Of a stretch of 50,170 nt of DNA, positions 1-6,914 are shown piece by piece (position 1 is the first letter of the stretch; every line of letters begins with the position of its first letter). The translations under genes were made by a program, and so were the position numbers. The DNA is from an uncultured Prevotellaceae bacterium (GTDB lineage: Bacteria > Bacteroidota > Bacteroidia > Bacteroidales > Bacteroidaceae), in NCBI GenBank assembly GCA_902774815.1, contig CACYJV010000026.1, positions 1-50,170 on the forward strand, given 5' to 3'. The notes below the pieces were generated by a model. That model searched no databases. It had not been told where the DNA came from and saw nothing but the letters and a program-made list of their open reading frames with translations.

Positions 1-1
1 T

Positions 2-64
2 TCTGTGCCTACATTTGTGCCTACATGTGGCGAAATGCCTACATTTGTGCCTACATTTCAGCAT
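2..64 (-). CDS. Possible 5' end of an ORF leaving the left edge (Cys/His-rich)
   Basis: An ATG on the minus strand at 64-62 opens a frame without stop to the left edge (21 codons). It reads as a repeated Cys-Arg-His-Lys pattern because the DNA is a 12-bp tandem repeat. A second minus-strand frame reads as an Asn-Val-Gly-Thr repeat. Neither has a convincing ribosome binding site. Such repeats beside a tRNA gene can lie in front of an integrase gene, but that is only a guess; the stretch may be non-coding. Confidence 0.2.
   Translation of the reverse strand, partial: MLKCRHKCRHFATCRHKCRHR
6..58. repeat. Tandem 12-bp repeat TGCCTACATTTG, four copies
   Basis: Copies start at about 6, 18, 35 and 47. 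The second reads TGCCTACATGTG, and a 5-nt spacer separates the second and third. The block lies about 100 bp beyond the 3' end of the tRNA-Glu gene and probably continues off the left edge. Confidence 0.75.
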
Positions 65-120
65 CCGAGCACTCAGTCGCAGTGTGAAGGGAACGGACTG
101 GAAATCAAGGAGTTAAAACG

Positions 121-150
121 AAAACAGCGAACTGTGAAAAGTCCGCTGTT
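121..150 (-). terminator. Putative terminator of the tRNA-Ser/Glu unit
   Basis: AACAGCG (123-129) pairs with CGCTGTT (144-150) across a 14-nt loop. On the minus strand the stem is followed by a T-rich run. It lies 8 bp beyond the 3' end of tRNA-Glu. Confidence 0.5.
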
Positions 151-157
151 TCCGATT

Positions 158-232
158 TGGTAGTCGGTAAGGGAATCGAACCCTTATGCCAAGATTGAGA
201 ATCTTGTATCCTAACCGTTAGATGAACCGACC
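158..232 (-). tRNA. tRNA-Glu (anticodon CTC)
   Basis: The reverse complement folds as a cloverleaf beginning GGTCGGTTCATCTAACGG, the usual start of a Glu tRNA. The anticodon stem CAAGA/TCTTG encloses the loop TTCTCAA, so the anticodon is CTC and it reads GAG. The T arm has GGTTCGATTCC, and the 3' CCA appears to be encoded (TGG at 158-160). It follows tRNA-Ser by about 40 bp and probably shares its promoter and transcript. Confidence 0.96.
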
Positions 233-273
233 ATTCTGTCAAAGATTGTATCTGAGTACTGCCTGCATCCTTG

Positions 274-360
274 CGGAAGCTGGGGGATTCGAACCCCCGG
301 TACGGTAACCCGCACGGCAGTTTAGCAAACTGCTGGTTTCAGCCACTCACCCAAACTTCC
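274..360 (-). tRNA. tRNA-Ser (anticodon GCT)
   Basis: This is a class II tRNA with a long variable arm. The reverse complement begins GGAAGTTTGGGTGAGTGGCT and ends in GCTTCC plus discriminator G. The anticodon stem GCAGT/ACTGC encloses TTGCTAA, giving anticodon GCT for AGC/AGU serine codons. The variable arm spans the CGTGCGGGTTACCGTACC region, and the T arm is GGGGGTTCGAATCCCCC. CCA is not encoded. It is the first gene of a two-tRNA unit with a well-formed promoter upstream. Confidence 0.96.
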
Positions 361-450
361 TTCCTTACGGGGTTGAACTTTGTCGCTTTCGCTCCGCCGT
401 TCTACCGGTTGGTTCTGAATTTACCAGAGCATTGTTCTCAAATGCGAGTG

Positions 451-482
451 CAAAGGTAATGCTTTATTTTGAATTGGCCAAA
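451..482 (-). promoter_or_regulatory. Promoter for tRNA-Ser/tRNA-Glu
   Basis: On the minus strand TTTG (482-479) is followed after 20 bp by TACCTTTG (458-451). This matches the Bacteroidetes -33/-7 promoter (TTTG, 19-21 bp, TAnnTTTG). It lies about 90 bp upstream of tRNA-Ser. Confidence 0.75.
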
Positions 483-570
483 TGTTTTTGCAACTTTTTT
501 TTGAAAAAGTGACACGGCACTGCATTTTCTTGTGTAAACAAGTGTGCTCGTCCTGTTTCCATGCCGTTGA

Positions 571-1050
571 TTAGTGCATGTTCTCATCGACAAAGGAGAG
601 CGGCATGAGGTCTTTCACGCTGCGGATGCAGTAGACTCCTCGTGTGCCATAGAGCAGGATTCGCACGGGTTGCTTGTAGCGATCTTCCATTTCAAGAATA
701 ACTTGTCGACAGCCACCGCAGGGAGATACGGGGTCGGGCATGAGTCCTTTGGCGTTCTTGGCAGCTATGGCAAGTGCGTCGATGGCATGCTCGGGGTGCT
801 GCGACTGGGCTGCGAAGATGGCCGAACGCTCAGCGCATAGTCCTGACGGGAACGCTGCATTCTCCTGATTGGCACCGATGACGATGGATCCGTCGGCGAG
901 TCGCAGCGCAGCTCCCACGTTGAAGTTGCTGTAGCGGGCATAGGAGTTTGCGGTTGCACCAATGGCAGCCTTGACGAGTTCCTGATCCTCGGCAGTCAGT
1001 TCTTCCATTTGGCAGAACTGCATGTTGATTTCAATTCTGATGTTCTCCAT
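571..1050 (-). CDS. cdd: Cytidine deaminase
   Basis: Predicted to hydrolyse cytidine and deoxycytidine to uridine and deoxyuridine in cytosolic pyrimidine salvage. The 159-residue length fits the small homotetrameric class. The zinc site is complete: Cys72-Ala-Glu74 (ligand and proton shuttle) in SGLCAERSA, then PCGGC with Cys111 and Cys114. The substrate motif YARYSNFNVGAAL lies at about 37-49. It begins 15 bp after the lipoprotein gene on the same strand and looks like the last gene of a four-gene run (TetR, HAD, lipoprotein, cdd). A second Met at residue 10 could be the start, but the first leaves room for both. The family call is safe; co-regulation with the upstream genes is inferred from spacing. 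Confidence 0.95.
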   Translation of the reverse strand: MENIRIEINMQFCQMEELTAEDQELVKAAIGATANSYARYSNFNVGAALRLADGSIVIGANQENAAFPSGLCAERSAIFAAQSQHPEHAIDALAIAAKNAKGLMPDPVSPCGGCRQVILEMEDRYKQPVRILLYGTRGVYCIRSVKDLMPLSFVDENMH

Positions 1051-1065
1051 ATCCGTTGTTATTGA

Positions 1066-2517
1066 TTATTCTTGGTGATATTCGTAGGCACCGATGTCGG
1101 GCGTTTCGTCGCGCAGCCATCCTGTTCGGTCATAGGGTGGACATGCATCGCGGTCAGCTTGGCCAATGGCAGGGCTGATGCTGTCGAGTCGGAAGTCGTA
1201 GCGCAGGTTGTCGGTGTCGATGTTTCGGAAGTGCTTCTTCCCGTTGACGATGGTTGTGTCGGTGCCGTTTTCGAAGGTAACTTTTCGGAAGAGTTTCACC
1301 GTGTCGACACTTTCAATGCTTGTCGTATCGCGAATGATGCAATGGGAGAAGGCATAGTTGAACACGGCTGCCGAGTCGCCTTGCTGTCCTATCATCTCGA
1401 TGTCGGCATAGCCGGTGATGAGTGAATTCTGACAGTAGAGCAGCTGCAGGTCGTGATCGGTGGAGTAGAAGCGCAGGGCCACGCCGCGGTTGGCATCGAA
1501 GGGGTAGAACTGTGCCAGCGTGCAGGCATTGACGTCGGCCCATCCGCCATCGAGGCACAGACAGTCGTTCAACGTATTGGTAATCTGGCAGTTGATGATG
1601 TGCAGACGGCTGTTTACCGACTTCAAACCATAACCTTGACAGTTGTGTATGGTTGTGCAAAAGAGCGTTAACTTCTCGCGTGCGACGTCAGATGAGTCGA
1701 CGACGACGGCATCAAAGGTGCTATGTATGTCAGCATATTGCATGACGTTGTCATAGGACGAGGTGTGGAAGTGGATGCCTCGCCACTGTCCGCTCACGTT
1801 GTCATAAGGCAGATAGTCGAACATTCGGTCGATGCGGTCGCCACGCAGAACAACGTTTCGGTCGGGATCGCCGTCGGCAATGAGTCGTCCGTAGACATCG
1901 ATGCCTGCATCGGCATGGAAGTAGAGTGTGGTGCCGGCGGGAATGGTGAGCGTTGCCGCGCTGTCGACGGTGATGCCCCCATATATAATAATAGGTGTAG
2001 CTCCGGCACTGAGTGTTGAGTCGCGTGAGATGTGGACATTGGTCAGTTGCAGGGCATCCCATGAGTAGGCATTCAGGTTGACACGCTGAACGACGCCGCT
2101 CTCATGGGTGAAGACGATGTTGTCCTCCACTAGTTGTGGCGTATTGCTTTGGTTGTTGGGCGACGTCAGTTCCACAAATACGCGGATGCTGTCCTTGTTG
2201 CGCAGCTCGATGTCGCTGGTATGGAATCCTGTGGTGGGGCCGAGATAGGTACCATCGACGTTGATGCGGAAGCCGGTCTGGTTGCCTTTCTCCAGTCGGA
2301 CGTCGCTGAGCCGTATGCCTTCGCCCGACTTGTTGTACACCCAGAACGAGCGTGTCACGGTGGGCACGTTGCTGAACACGGTGTCGAGCTTCACGGTGTC
2401 GACCGAGAAGGTGAGGCTTCGTGATGCAGAAGGGGTGAACGAGTCGTCGTCGCTGCATGCTGCCAAGAGGGCCAGTGCCACAATGGCACTCAGGATTAAA
2501 TTCAGAATTCTCATCAA
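1066..2517 (-). CDS. Exported lipoprotein with parallel beta-helix repeats
   Basis: The N-terminus is a lipoprotein signal with lipobox LLAAC (Cys at about residue 21), so the mature protein should be membrane-anchored. About 130 residues resemble an immunoglobulin-like fold. From about residue 165 the sequence has short repeated Gly/Ile/Asn-rich turns (for example YGRLIADGDPDRNV) typical of a right-handed parallel beta-helix, as in PbH1-repeat proteins. It ends near IGAYEYH, a common terminus in this family. No catalytic motif could be assigned. It lies 24 bp downstream of the HAD gene and 15 bp before cdd. Carbohydrate or surface binding is possible but not shown by the sequence. Confidence 0.8.
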   Translation of the reverse strand: MMRILNLILSAIVALALLAACSDDDSFTPSASRSLTFSVDTVKLDTVFSNVPTVTRSFWVYNKSGEGIRLSDVRLEKGNQTGFRINVDGTYLGPTTGFHTSDIELRNKDSIRVFVELTSPNNQSNTPQLVEDNIVFTHESGVVQRVNLNAYSWDALQLTNVHISRDSTLSAGATPIIIYGGITVDSAATLTIPAGTTLYFHADAGIDVYGRLIADGDPDRNVVLRGDRIDRMFDYLPYDNVSGQWRGIHFHTSSYDNVMQYADIHSTFDAVVVDSSDVAREKLTLFCTTIHNCQGYGLKSVNSRLHIINCQITNTLNDCLCLDGGWADVNACTLAQFYPFDANRGVALRFYSTDHDLQLLYCQNSLITGYADIEMIGQQGDSAAVFNYAFSHCIIRDTTSIESVDTVKLFRKVTFENGTDTTIVNGKKHFRNIDTDNLRYDFRLDSISPAIGQADRDACPPYDRTGWLRDETPDIGAYEYHQE

Positions 2518-2541
2518 TATGATAACGAGAAAAAACTCGGT

Positions 2542-3192
2542 TTATTGCATCAGGTGGCAGATGTCGTCGAAGTGCAACGTCTGGAAGTCGTCGACGACAA
2601 TGTCGGCGAGTGGTTCTATGTCGGCTCGGCTATTGGTGGTGGCCAGTCCAACGACGCTCATGCCTGCTGCACGCACTGCTTTCAGCCCGTTGAAGCTGTC
2701 CTCGAAGCCTATGCACTCGTCGGGTTCGGCACCCAGACGCGCAGCTCCGCGCAGGTAGCACTGTGGGTGGGGCTTGCTCTCGGTGAAGTCTTCGGCCGTG
2801 AGGATGGCATCGAACAGTTCGAGCAACTCAGGGTGCTGTCGATAGACGTTCTGCATCTTGGGCACGTTGCTGCTGGTTACCACAGCCGTGCGTACGCCGT
2901 GCTGACGTAGTTCGGTGATAAAAGCCTGTACGCCAGGTACATAGTTGTAGCTCATCTGCTGTTCGAAAGCGTTTAACCGCTGGGTGATGAGTGGCTGTTC
3001 GTTTCGCAGGGAGGCGAAGGCCGTTTCGTAGATCTGTACCAACGTCTGTCCCTTGATGCGATCTTCCAGTCCTGGTTGGTCGGGGAAGTAACGGCGACAC
3101 TCGCCGCCCCAGAAGATCGAGTACTGCGATTCGGTATCGACGACTACACCGTCGAGATCGAAGAGTGCTGCTTTCGGTTTCTTGCCGTTCAT
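2542..3192 (-). CDS. HAD-family phosphatase (beta-phosphoglucomutase-like)
   Basis: A 216-residue haloacid dehalogenase of the phosphatase/phosphoglucomutase-like subfamily. Motif I is DLDGVVVDTE, with the nucleophile Asp12 and the acid/base Asp14. Motif II is VVTSSN at about 104-109, motif III is the Lys of ESKPHP, and motif IV is GFEDSFNGLKA. The helical cap lies between motifs I and II. Likely substrates are sugar phosphates, but the exact one cannot be read from sequence. It begins 6 bp after the TetR-family gene and is probably co-transcribed with it. Confidence 0.88.
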   Translation of the reverse strand: MNGKKPKAALFDLDGVVVDTESQYSIFWGGECRRYFPDQPGLEDRIKGQTLVQIYETAFASLRNEQPLITQRLNAFEQQMSYNYVPGVQAFITELRQHGVRTAVVTSSNVPKMQNVYRQHPELLELFDAILTAEDFTESKPHPQCYLRGAARLGAEPDECIGFEDSFNGLKAVRAAGMSVVGLATTNSRADIEPLADIVVDDFQTLHFDDICHLMQ

Positions 3193-3198
3193 GGTTGT

Positions 3199-3822
3199 CT
3201 ACTTCAGGGTTTCGTCTAATGCGGCAAGTCCTTTCTGCGTGCAGAACCCACGCAAGAACAGGAACAGCACATTGCGGAATATGTAGGGCAGGTCGTACTC
3301 TTTGTAGAGTTGTTGCATGATGGCACTCTGCATCATTCCGTCGCCAATCTGGGTGATGAGTGCGTAGTCCACATCGTTGCGAAAGAATCCCTCCTCGGCA
3401 CCTTTCTCGAAGAAGTGAAGCGTCCTCTCACGCCGACTATCGTGGCGATGCTTCAGATAGACCAGCACACGGGGATAGCGGTTGATGTCGGACAGGAATA
3501 CTGGCGGCAGCGAGGCAAGGCTGTTCATCTGCATTCGGAAGAATTCCAGGATGATGTCCATCGGCGAACGTGGTTCTTCCTGCAGGAAAGTTGCCATTTG
3601 CTGGTCTTCCTCATTGTGCCGCATCTTGATGCACTCCAGCAGGATATCTTCTTTGTTGGGATAGATTTCGTAGAGCGTACGCTTCGAGATGCCCAGCAGA
3701 CGAGCTATGTCGTCCATCTTCACCGCGCGTATGCCCGACTTCAGAAATTCGTCGACGGCCACTTCGAGGATGCGGCCCTTCAGTTCTTTCCGATATTCTG
3801 TCAGTCGATTAGCAGTCTTCAT
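3199..3822 (-). CDS. TetR/AcrR-family transcriptional regulator
   Basis: A 207-residue protein with an N-terminal TetR DNA-binding domain: VDEFLKSGIRAVKMDDIARL leads into the recognition helix GISKRTLYEIYPNKEDIL at about 44-61. The rest is a helical ligand-binding and dimer domain that cannot be assigned to a ligand. It is the first gene of the TetR-HAD-lipoprotein-cdd run. A TACTTTTG -7 element is at 3852-3845 on the minus strand, without a clear -33 box. Autoregulation is common in the family but no operator palindrome is obvious. Confidence 0.9.
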   Translation of the reverse strand: MKTANRLTEYRKELKGRILEVAVDEFLKSGIRAVKMDDIARLLGISKRTLYEIYPNKEDILLECIKMRHNEEDQQMATFLQEEPRSPMDIILEFFRMQMNSLASLPPVFLSDINRYPRVLVYLKHRHDSRRERTLHFFEKGAEEGFFRNDVDYALITQIGDGMMQSAIMQQLYKEYDLPYIFRNVLFLFLRGFCTQKGLAALDETLK

Positions 3823-3972
3823 TTCAATTTAGTTTATGACATCGCAAAAGTACTAAAAAATATTTGAAAACTCTGCAACTACGAGCAAGTTTTTTCGTTA
3901 ATCTGTAACATTATTCTTGTAGAGGATGTCCAGTATGTTCCCAACATGTCAATTGTTAATCCCACAAAAAGA

Positions 3973-4008
3973 ATCCCGACCGACTCTTTGGTGAGAGCGA
4001 TCGGGATC
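3973..4008 (-). terminator. Terminator of rpsF-rpsR-rplI
   Basis: ATCCCGACCG (3973-3982) pairs with CGATCGGGAT (about 3999-4008). On the minus strand the stem is followed by TCTTTTTG. It lies just beyond the rplI stop codon. Confidence 0.75.
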
Positions 4009-4033
4009 GGAATATTGATTGTTCCAAAGAAAA

Positions 4034-4606
4034 TTATTCAGCAGCGGGAGCTTCTTCCTCAACATCAGCAACTTCTTCGACAACCTCTTCGACTACTTCC
4101 TCAGCAGCGGGAGCCTCGGCGAGAGCCTCCTTGGCAGCTGCAGCGGCAGCAGCGAGTTCTTCGGCATTCTCGGCAACGACCTTCACGGGAACCTTCACCT
4201 CAACCTCCTTGTGGAAGTGGATGGTAGCCTCGTAGTCGCCGAGCTGCTTAGCATCGCGCATGGTAACGATCTTGCGATCGACCTCGATGCCCTTCTCAGC
4301 CAGAGCAGCCACAACCTGGGCAGCACCAACCGAACCATAGAGCTGGCCCGTAGCACCAACCTTGGCAGCAATCTCCAGGGCAACACCCTCGAAGACCTTG
4401 GCCTTCTCCTCGGCGTTCTGCTTCAGCACGGCCAGCTTGTGAGCCTGCTGGCGCAGATTCTCGGCAAGCACCTTCTTGGCAGAAGCACTGGCGATGACGC
4501 CCTTGCCTGTGGGAATCAGATAGTTACGGCCATAGCCGTTCTTAACGTTCACGATATCGTTCTTGTAGCCAAGACCGATGATATCTTCTTTCAGTATAAT
4601 TTCCAT
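4034..4606 (-). CDS. rplI: 50S ribosomal protein L9 with acidic C-terminal tail
   Basis: L9 binds domain V of 23S rRNA near the L1 stalk. The N-terminal RNA-binding domain is clear: VILKEDIIGLG-type start, then KNGYGRNYLIP at about 22-32, then the long connecting helix. The C-terminal domain runs to about residue 148. After that comes a tail of some 40 residues made almost only of Ala, Glu, Val and Pro, making the protein 190 residues instead of the usual 147-150. It is the last gene of the S6-S18-L9 operon, 19 bp after rpsR. Confidence 0.97.
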   Translation of the reverse strand: MEIILKEDIIGLGYKNDIVNVKNGYGRNYLIPTGKGVIASASAKKVLAENLRQQAHKLAVLKQNAEEKAKVFEGVALEIAAKVGATGQLYGSVGAAQVVAALAEKGIEVDRKIVTMRDAKQLGDYEATIHFHKEVEVKVPVKVVAENAEELAAAAAAAKEALAEAPAAEEVVEEVVEEVADVEEEAPAAE

Positions 4607-4625
4607 TCTGTTTCCTCCTCTTTAA

Positions 4626-4862
4626 TTATTTCATCAAATCGGTTACGTAGGGAAGCAGGGCAATCTGGCGGGCACGCTTCACGGCCTGAGCCACACGACG
4701 CTGATACTTCAGAGATGTTCCGGTGATGCGACGGGGAAGAATCTTACCCTGCTCGTTGAGGAACTTCTTCAGGAACTCGCTCTTCTTGAAGCGGCAGTAC
4801 TTCTTCTTCTTTGTGTCGATAGAAGGAGCTGTGAGATAACGGATTTCTGATTGTTCTGCCAT
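4626..4862 (-). CDS. rpsR: 30S ribosomal protein S18
   Basis: A component of the 30S platform and partner of S6. The signature [20 protein letters not shown] is followed by [20 protein letters not shown] and [10 protein letters not shown], all typical of S18. Length is 78 residues. It begins 3 bp after the rpsF stop codon, so translational coupling is likely. Confidence 0.98.
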   Translation of the reverse strand: MAEQSEIRYLTAPSIDTKKKKYCRFKKSEFLKKFLNEQGKILPRRITGTSLKYQRRVAQAVKRARQIALLPYVTDLMK

Positions 4863-4865
4863 AGT

Positions 4866-5210
4866 TTAAGCCTCCTCTTTTTTACCAAGCTTTGCGCGGC
4901 GCTTCTCGGAGTAAGCCACCATGTGCTTGTCTTCTTTAACGGTGATATAACGGATTACCTTCTCTTCGCGGCGATAGCCAGTCTCGAGAATGTCAACGAT
5001 AGTAGGCTCACCCTTGAACTCCAGAAGACAGTAGAAACCTGTCGACTTCTTCTGAATAGCGTAAGCCATCTTCTTCAATCCCCAGGTCTCTTCGTTCACA
5101 ATCTCTGCTCCATTGTCAGTGAGAATCTTCTTGAACTTAGCGACCGTTTCCTTCATCTGTTCATCAGACAAAACGGGAGTCAAAATGAAAACGGTTTCGT
5201 ATTGATTCAT
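4866..5210 (-). CDS. rpsF: 30S ribosomal protein S6
   Basis: S6 binds S18 on the 30S platform. The protein has 114 residues from the ATG at 5210 ([10 protein letters not shown]), the normal S6 start. A longer frame upstream to 5333 runs through the promoter and is not used. Motifs typical of S6 are [31 protein letters not shown] and ERKVIRYIT-like [13 protein letters not shown]. It is the first gene of rpsF-rpsR-rplI and has a good promoter about 95 bp upstream. Confidence 0.97.
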   Translation of the reverse strand: MNQYETVFILTPVLSDEQMKETVAKFKKILTDNGAEIVNEETWGLKKMAYAIQKKSTGFYCLLEFKGEPTIVDILETGYRREEKVIRYITVKEDKHMVAYSEKRRAKLGKKEEA

Positions 5211-5303
5211 ACTACTTTGAAAAATGAATAAAATGTTAATTAAAAATGTTGTTTGATGCATCTGCTGAACGTGCACAAGTACCCATTTTCGCAAAATGCG
5301 GTG

Positions 5304-5334
5304 CAAAATTACAACATTTTCTTCAATCTGCAAA
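5304..5334 (-). promoter_or_regulatory. Promoter of rpsF-rpsR-rplI
   Basis: On the minus strand TTTG (5334-5331), 19 bp, then TAATTTTG (5311-5304). A plus-strand -7-like element TACTTTTG lies only 34 bp away at 5345-5352, so divergent promoters nearly touch here. Confidence 0.75.
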
Positions 5335-5344
5335 ATTTTTTTTG

Positions 5345-5352
5345 TACTTTTG
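5345..5352 (+). promoter_or_regulatory. -7 element TACTTTTG for the small membrane protein gene
   Basis: A match to TAnnTTTG about 50 bp upstream of the ATG at 5405. The -33 TTTG is not clear at the expected distance, so this is weaker than the divergent rpsF promoter. Confidence 0.5.
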
Positions 5353-5404
5353 CACGTGTAAAGTGCTCAAAACGAGCAAAATGCGGACAAAAACCAGGTT
5401 GATA

Positions 5405-5599
5405 ATGATGAAAAAGGTATTCTTTTGGTGCAAAAAAGCCGTTGGCCTACCCATGGTGGTAGCTGGCGTCGTTGTGCTTGTGGTGAGCTACTTCACAGGT
5501 CTTTCCCGCCTGAACAGTGTCCTGTTGCTCGGTTTGTTGTTGGTGCTCATAGGCACTGCCGGCTATGTTTGGAAAGCCAAACGTGGCAGCAAGTACTGA
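5405..5599 (+). CDS. Small two-helix membrane protein of unknown function
   Basis: The 64-residue product starts MMKKVFFWCKKAVG. It has two hydrophobic stretches (about residues 12-30 and 36-55) separated by a short turn, then a basic tail AKRGSKY, suggesting an inner-membrane hairpin with the C-terminus in the cytosol. An upstream in-frame ATG at 5381 would add 8 residues. I do not recognise a family. It is transcribed away from rpsF, and its stop codon is followed after 5 bp by the first 22-bp repeat array. Confidence 0.6.
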   Translation: MMKKVFFWCKKAVGLPMVVAGVVVLVVSYFTGLSRLNSVLLLGLLLVLIGTAGYVWKAKRGSKY

Positions 5600-5604
5600 C
5601 ATAA

Positions 5605-5803
5605 ACATTGTGTTGTAGGCTGCAGAGCATTGAGTTAGAGGCTGCAAAGCAATGAGTTAGAGACTACAGAGCAATGAGTTAGAGGTTGCAAAGCAATGGT
5701 TTTGAGGTTGCAAAGCATAGGTTTATAGGGTATTAGAGCAATGAGTTGTAGGTTACAAAGTATTGAGTTGTAACCTACGGAGCATTGAGTTTGTGGCAAC
5801 AGT
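5605..5803. repeat. 22-bp periodic repeat array 1 (nine units)
   Basis: Units begin at 5605, 5627, 5649, 5671, 5693, 5715, 5738, 5760 and 5782: all 22 bp except one of 23. On the plus strand the unit reads roughly GCAATGAGTT followed by RKAGGYTRCARA; its reverse complement carries the core AACTCATTGC shared with arrays 2 and 3. The array fills the whole gap between the stop codons of two convergent genes. Units 7 and 8 also form a perfect hairpin, TAGGTTACAA/TTGTAACCTA with a 9-nt loop. A 22-bp period cannot be a conserved reading frame. Confidence 0.9.
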
Positions 5804-6687
5804 TATTTGATGGGCTCCATGTGAAGGGCAACGTGTGTGTTAGGGCCAAAACGCTCTTTCAGTTTTCTTTCTATGCTTGTGGCACGATCATGCACAATGT
5901 CGAGGGGCAGTTTTCCGTCCATTCGCACATGTGCTTCTATGGCAATGCGATTGCCAATGCGGCGGGTGCGCAGGTTATGAGGCTGCTGCACGTCGTCGAA
6001 CGACTGGATGATCTGCACAATCTCCTGCTCTGTCTCAGCTGGAAGCGAACTCTCGGTCAGCTCACCGATGCTTTGTTTGAGCAACTCGTAGGCCACTTTG
6101 ACCAGCATAAGGCCCACAACGATGGAGGCCAGCGGGTCGAAAACCGTCCAGCGCTGGCCCAGCAAGACGGCTAAGCCAATGCCTATGGCAGCGCCAATCG
6201 ACGAAAGGGCGTCGCTGCGATGATGCCAGGCGTTGGCAATCATCACCTGAGAGTCGAGTTCGCGACCTTTTCGCACCGTGTATTGATAGAGCACTTCCTT
6301 GATGGCTATCGACAGCAATGCCGCCCATAGTGCTATCCAGCCGGGGGCTTCGAGTTGAGTACCGCCCCACCATGAAATGAGTTTCAGAACGCCCGAAACC
6401 ACGATTCCCGTAGCTGCAGCTACCAACGCCAAGCCAATGAGAAACGAGGCGATGGTTTCGAATTTGCCGTGCCCATAGTCGTGGGACTGGTCTTGTGGCT
6501 TGGCACTAATGCTCACAAACACCAGAACAAGAAGGTCGGTCACGAAGTCTGACAGCGAGTGAACGGCATCGGCAATCATAGCCGAACTGTTGCCCAATAT
6601 GCCGGCAATGAACTTAAAGGTAAGCAGAGCTGCATTGCCTGCGCTGCCCACCAACGTCACCTTATATATTTCTTTCTGCCTGCTCAT
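5803..6687 (-). CDS. Cation diffusion facilitator (CDF) metal exporter
   Basis: A 294-residue inner-membrane antiporter that should export Zn2+, Fe2+ or related divalent cations in exchange for protons. It has six hydrophobic segments in the first 200 residues. The metal site of the YiiP-type fold is present: DAVHSLSDFVTD in TM2 and NAWHHRSDALSS in TM5. HDYGHGKFE between TM2 and TM3 is a family signature. The C-terminal cytosolic ferredoxin-like domain ends with the His pattern HVRMDGKLP...VALHMEP. A TACCTTTG -7 element is at 6742-6735. Its stop codon abuts repeat array 1. The metal cannot be named from sequence alone. Confidence 0.93.
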   Translation of the reverse strand: MSRQKEIYKVTLVGSAGNAALLTFKFIAGILGNSSAMIADAVHSLSDFVTDLLVLVFVSISAKPQDQSHDYGHGKFETIASFLIGLALVAAATGIVVSGVLKLISWWGGTQLEAPGWIALWAALLSIAIKEVLYQYTVRKGRELDSQVMIANAWHHRSDALSSIGAAIGIGLAVLLGQRWTVFDPLASIVVGLMLVKVAYELLKQSIGELTESSLPAETEQEIVQIIQSFDDVQQPHNLRTRRIGNRIAIEAHVRMDGKLPLDIVHDRATSIERKLKERFGPNTHVALHMEPIK

Positions 6688-6854
6688 CTTTTTTGTAGCA
6701 TCGACATATTTTCAGTTATGTGCAAATGCTGATGCAAAGGTACTGCTTTTTCTGAATAATCAGTCTTTTTAGGGCAAAAAACTTGCAGTATATCCGCCTG
6801 AAACGTTTGTAATAGGCAGATTGAGTCAAGCGTATGGCCAGCAGCATCATAAAA

Positions 6855-6888
6855 AAGGAGCCCGACGATTCTTCGCCAGGCTCCTTTG
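6855..6888 (-). terminator. Terminator of the susC-susD-lipoprotein operon
   Basis: AAAGGAGCC (6855-6863) pairs with GGCTCCTTT (6880-6888), with further pairing inside. On the minus strand it is followed by TTTTTTA. It lies about 27 bp beyond the lipoprotein stop codon. Confidence 0.85.
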
Positions 6889-6914
6889 TATCGATAAAGT
6901 GGGGATGTGCGGGA

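Noticed and set aside
271-459. 62-codon plus-strand frame over the tRNA-Ser gene
   Set aside because: It is the antisense of the tRNA and its promoter; no ribosome binding site or protein-like composition.
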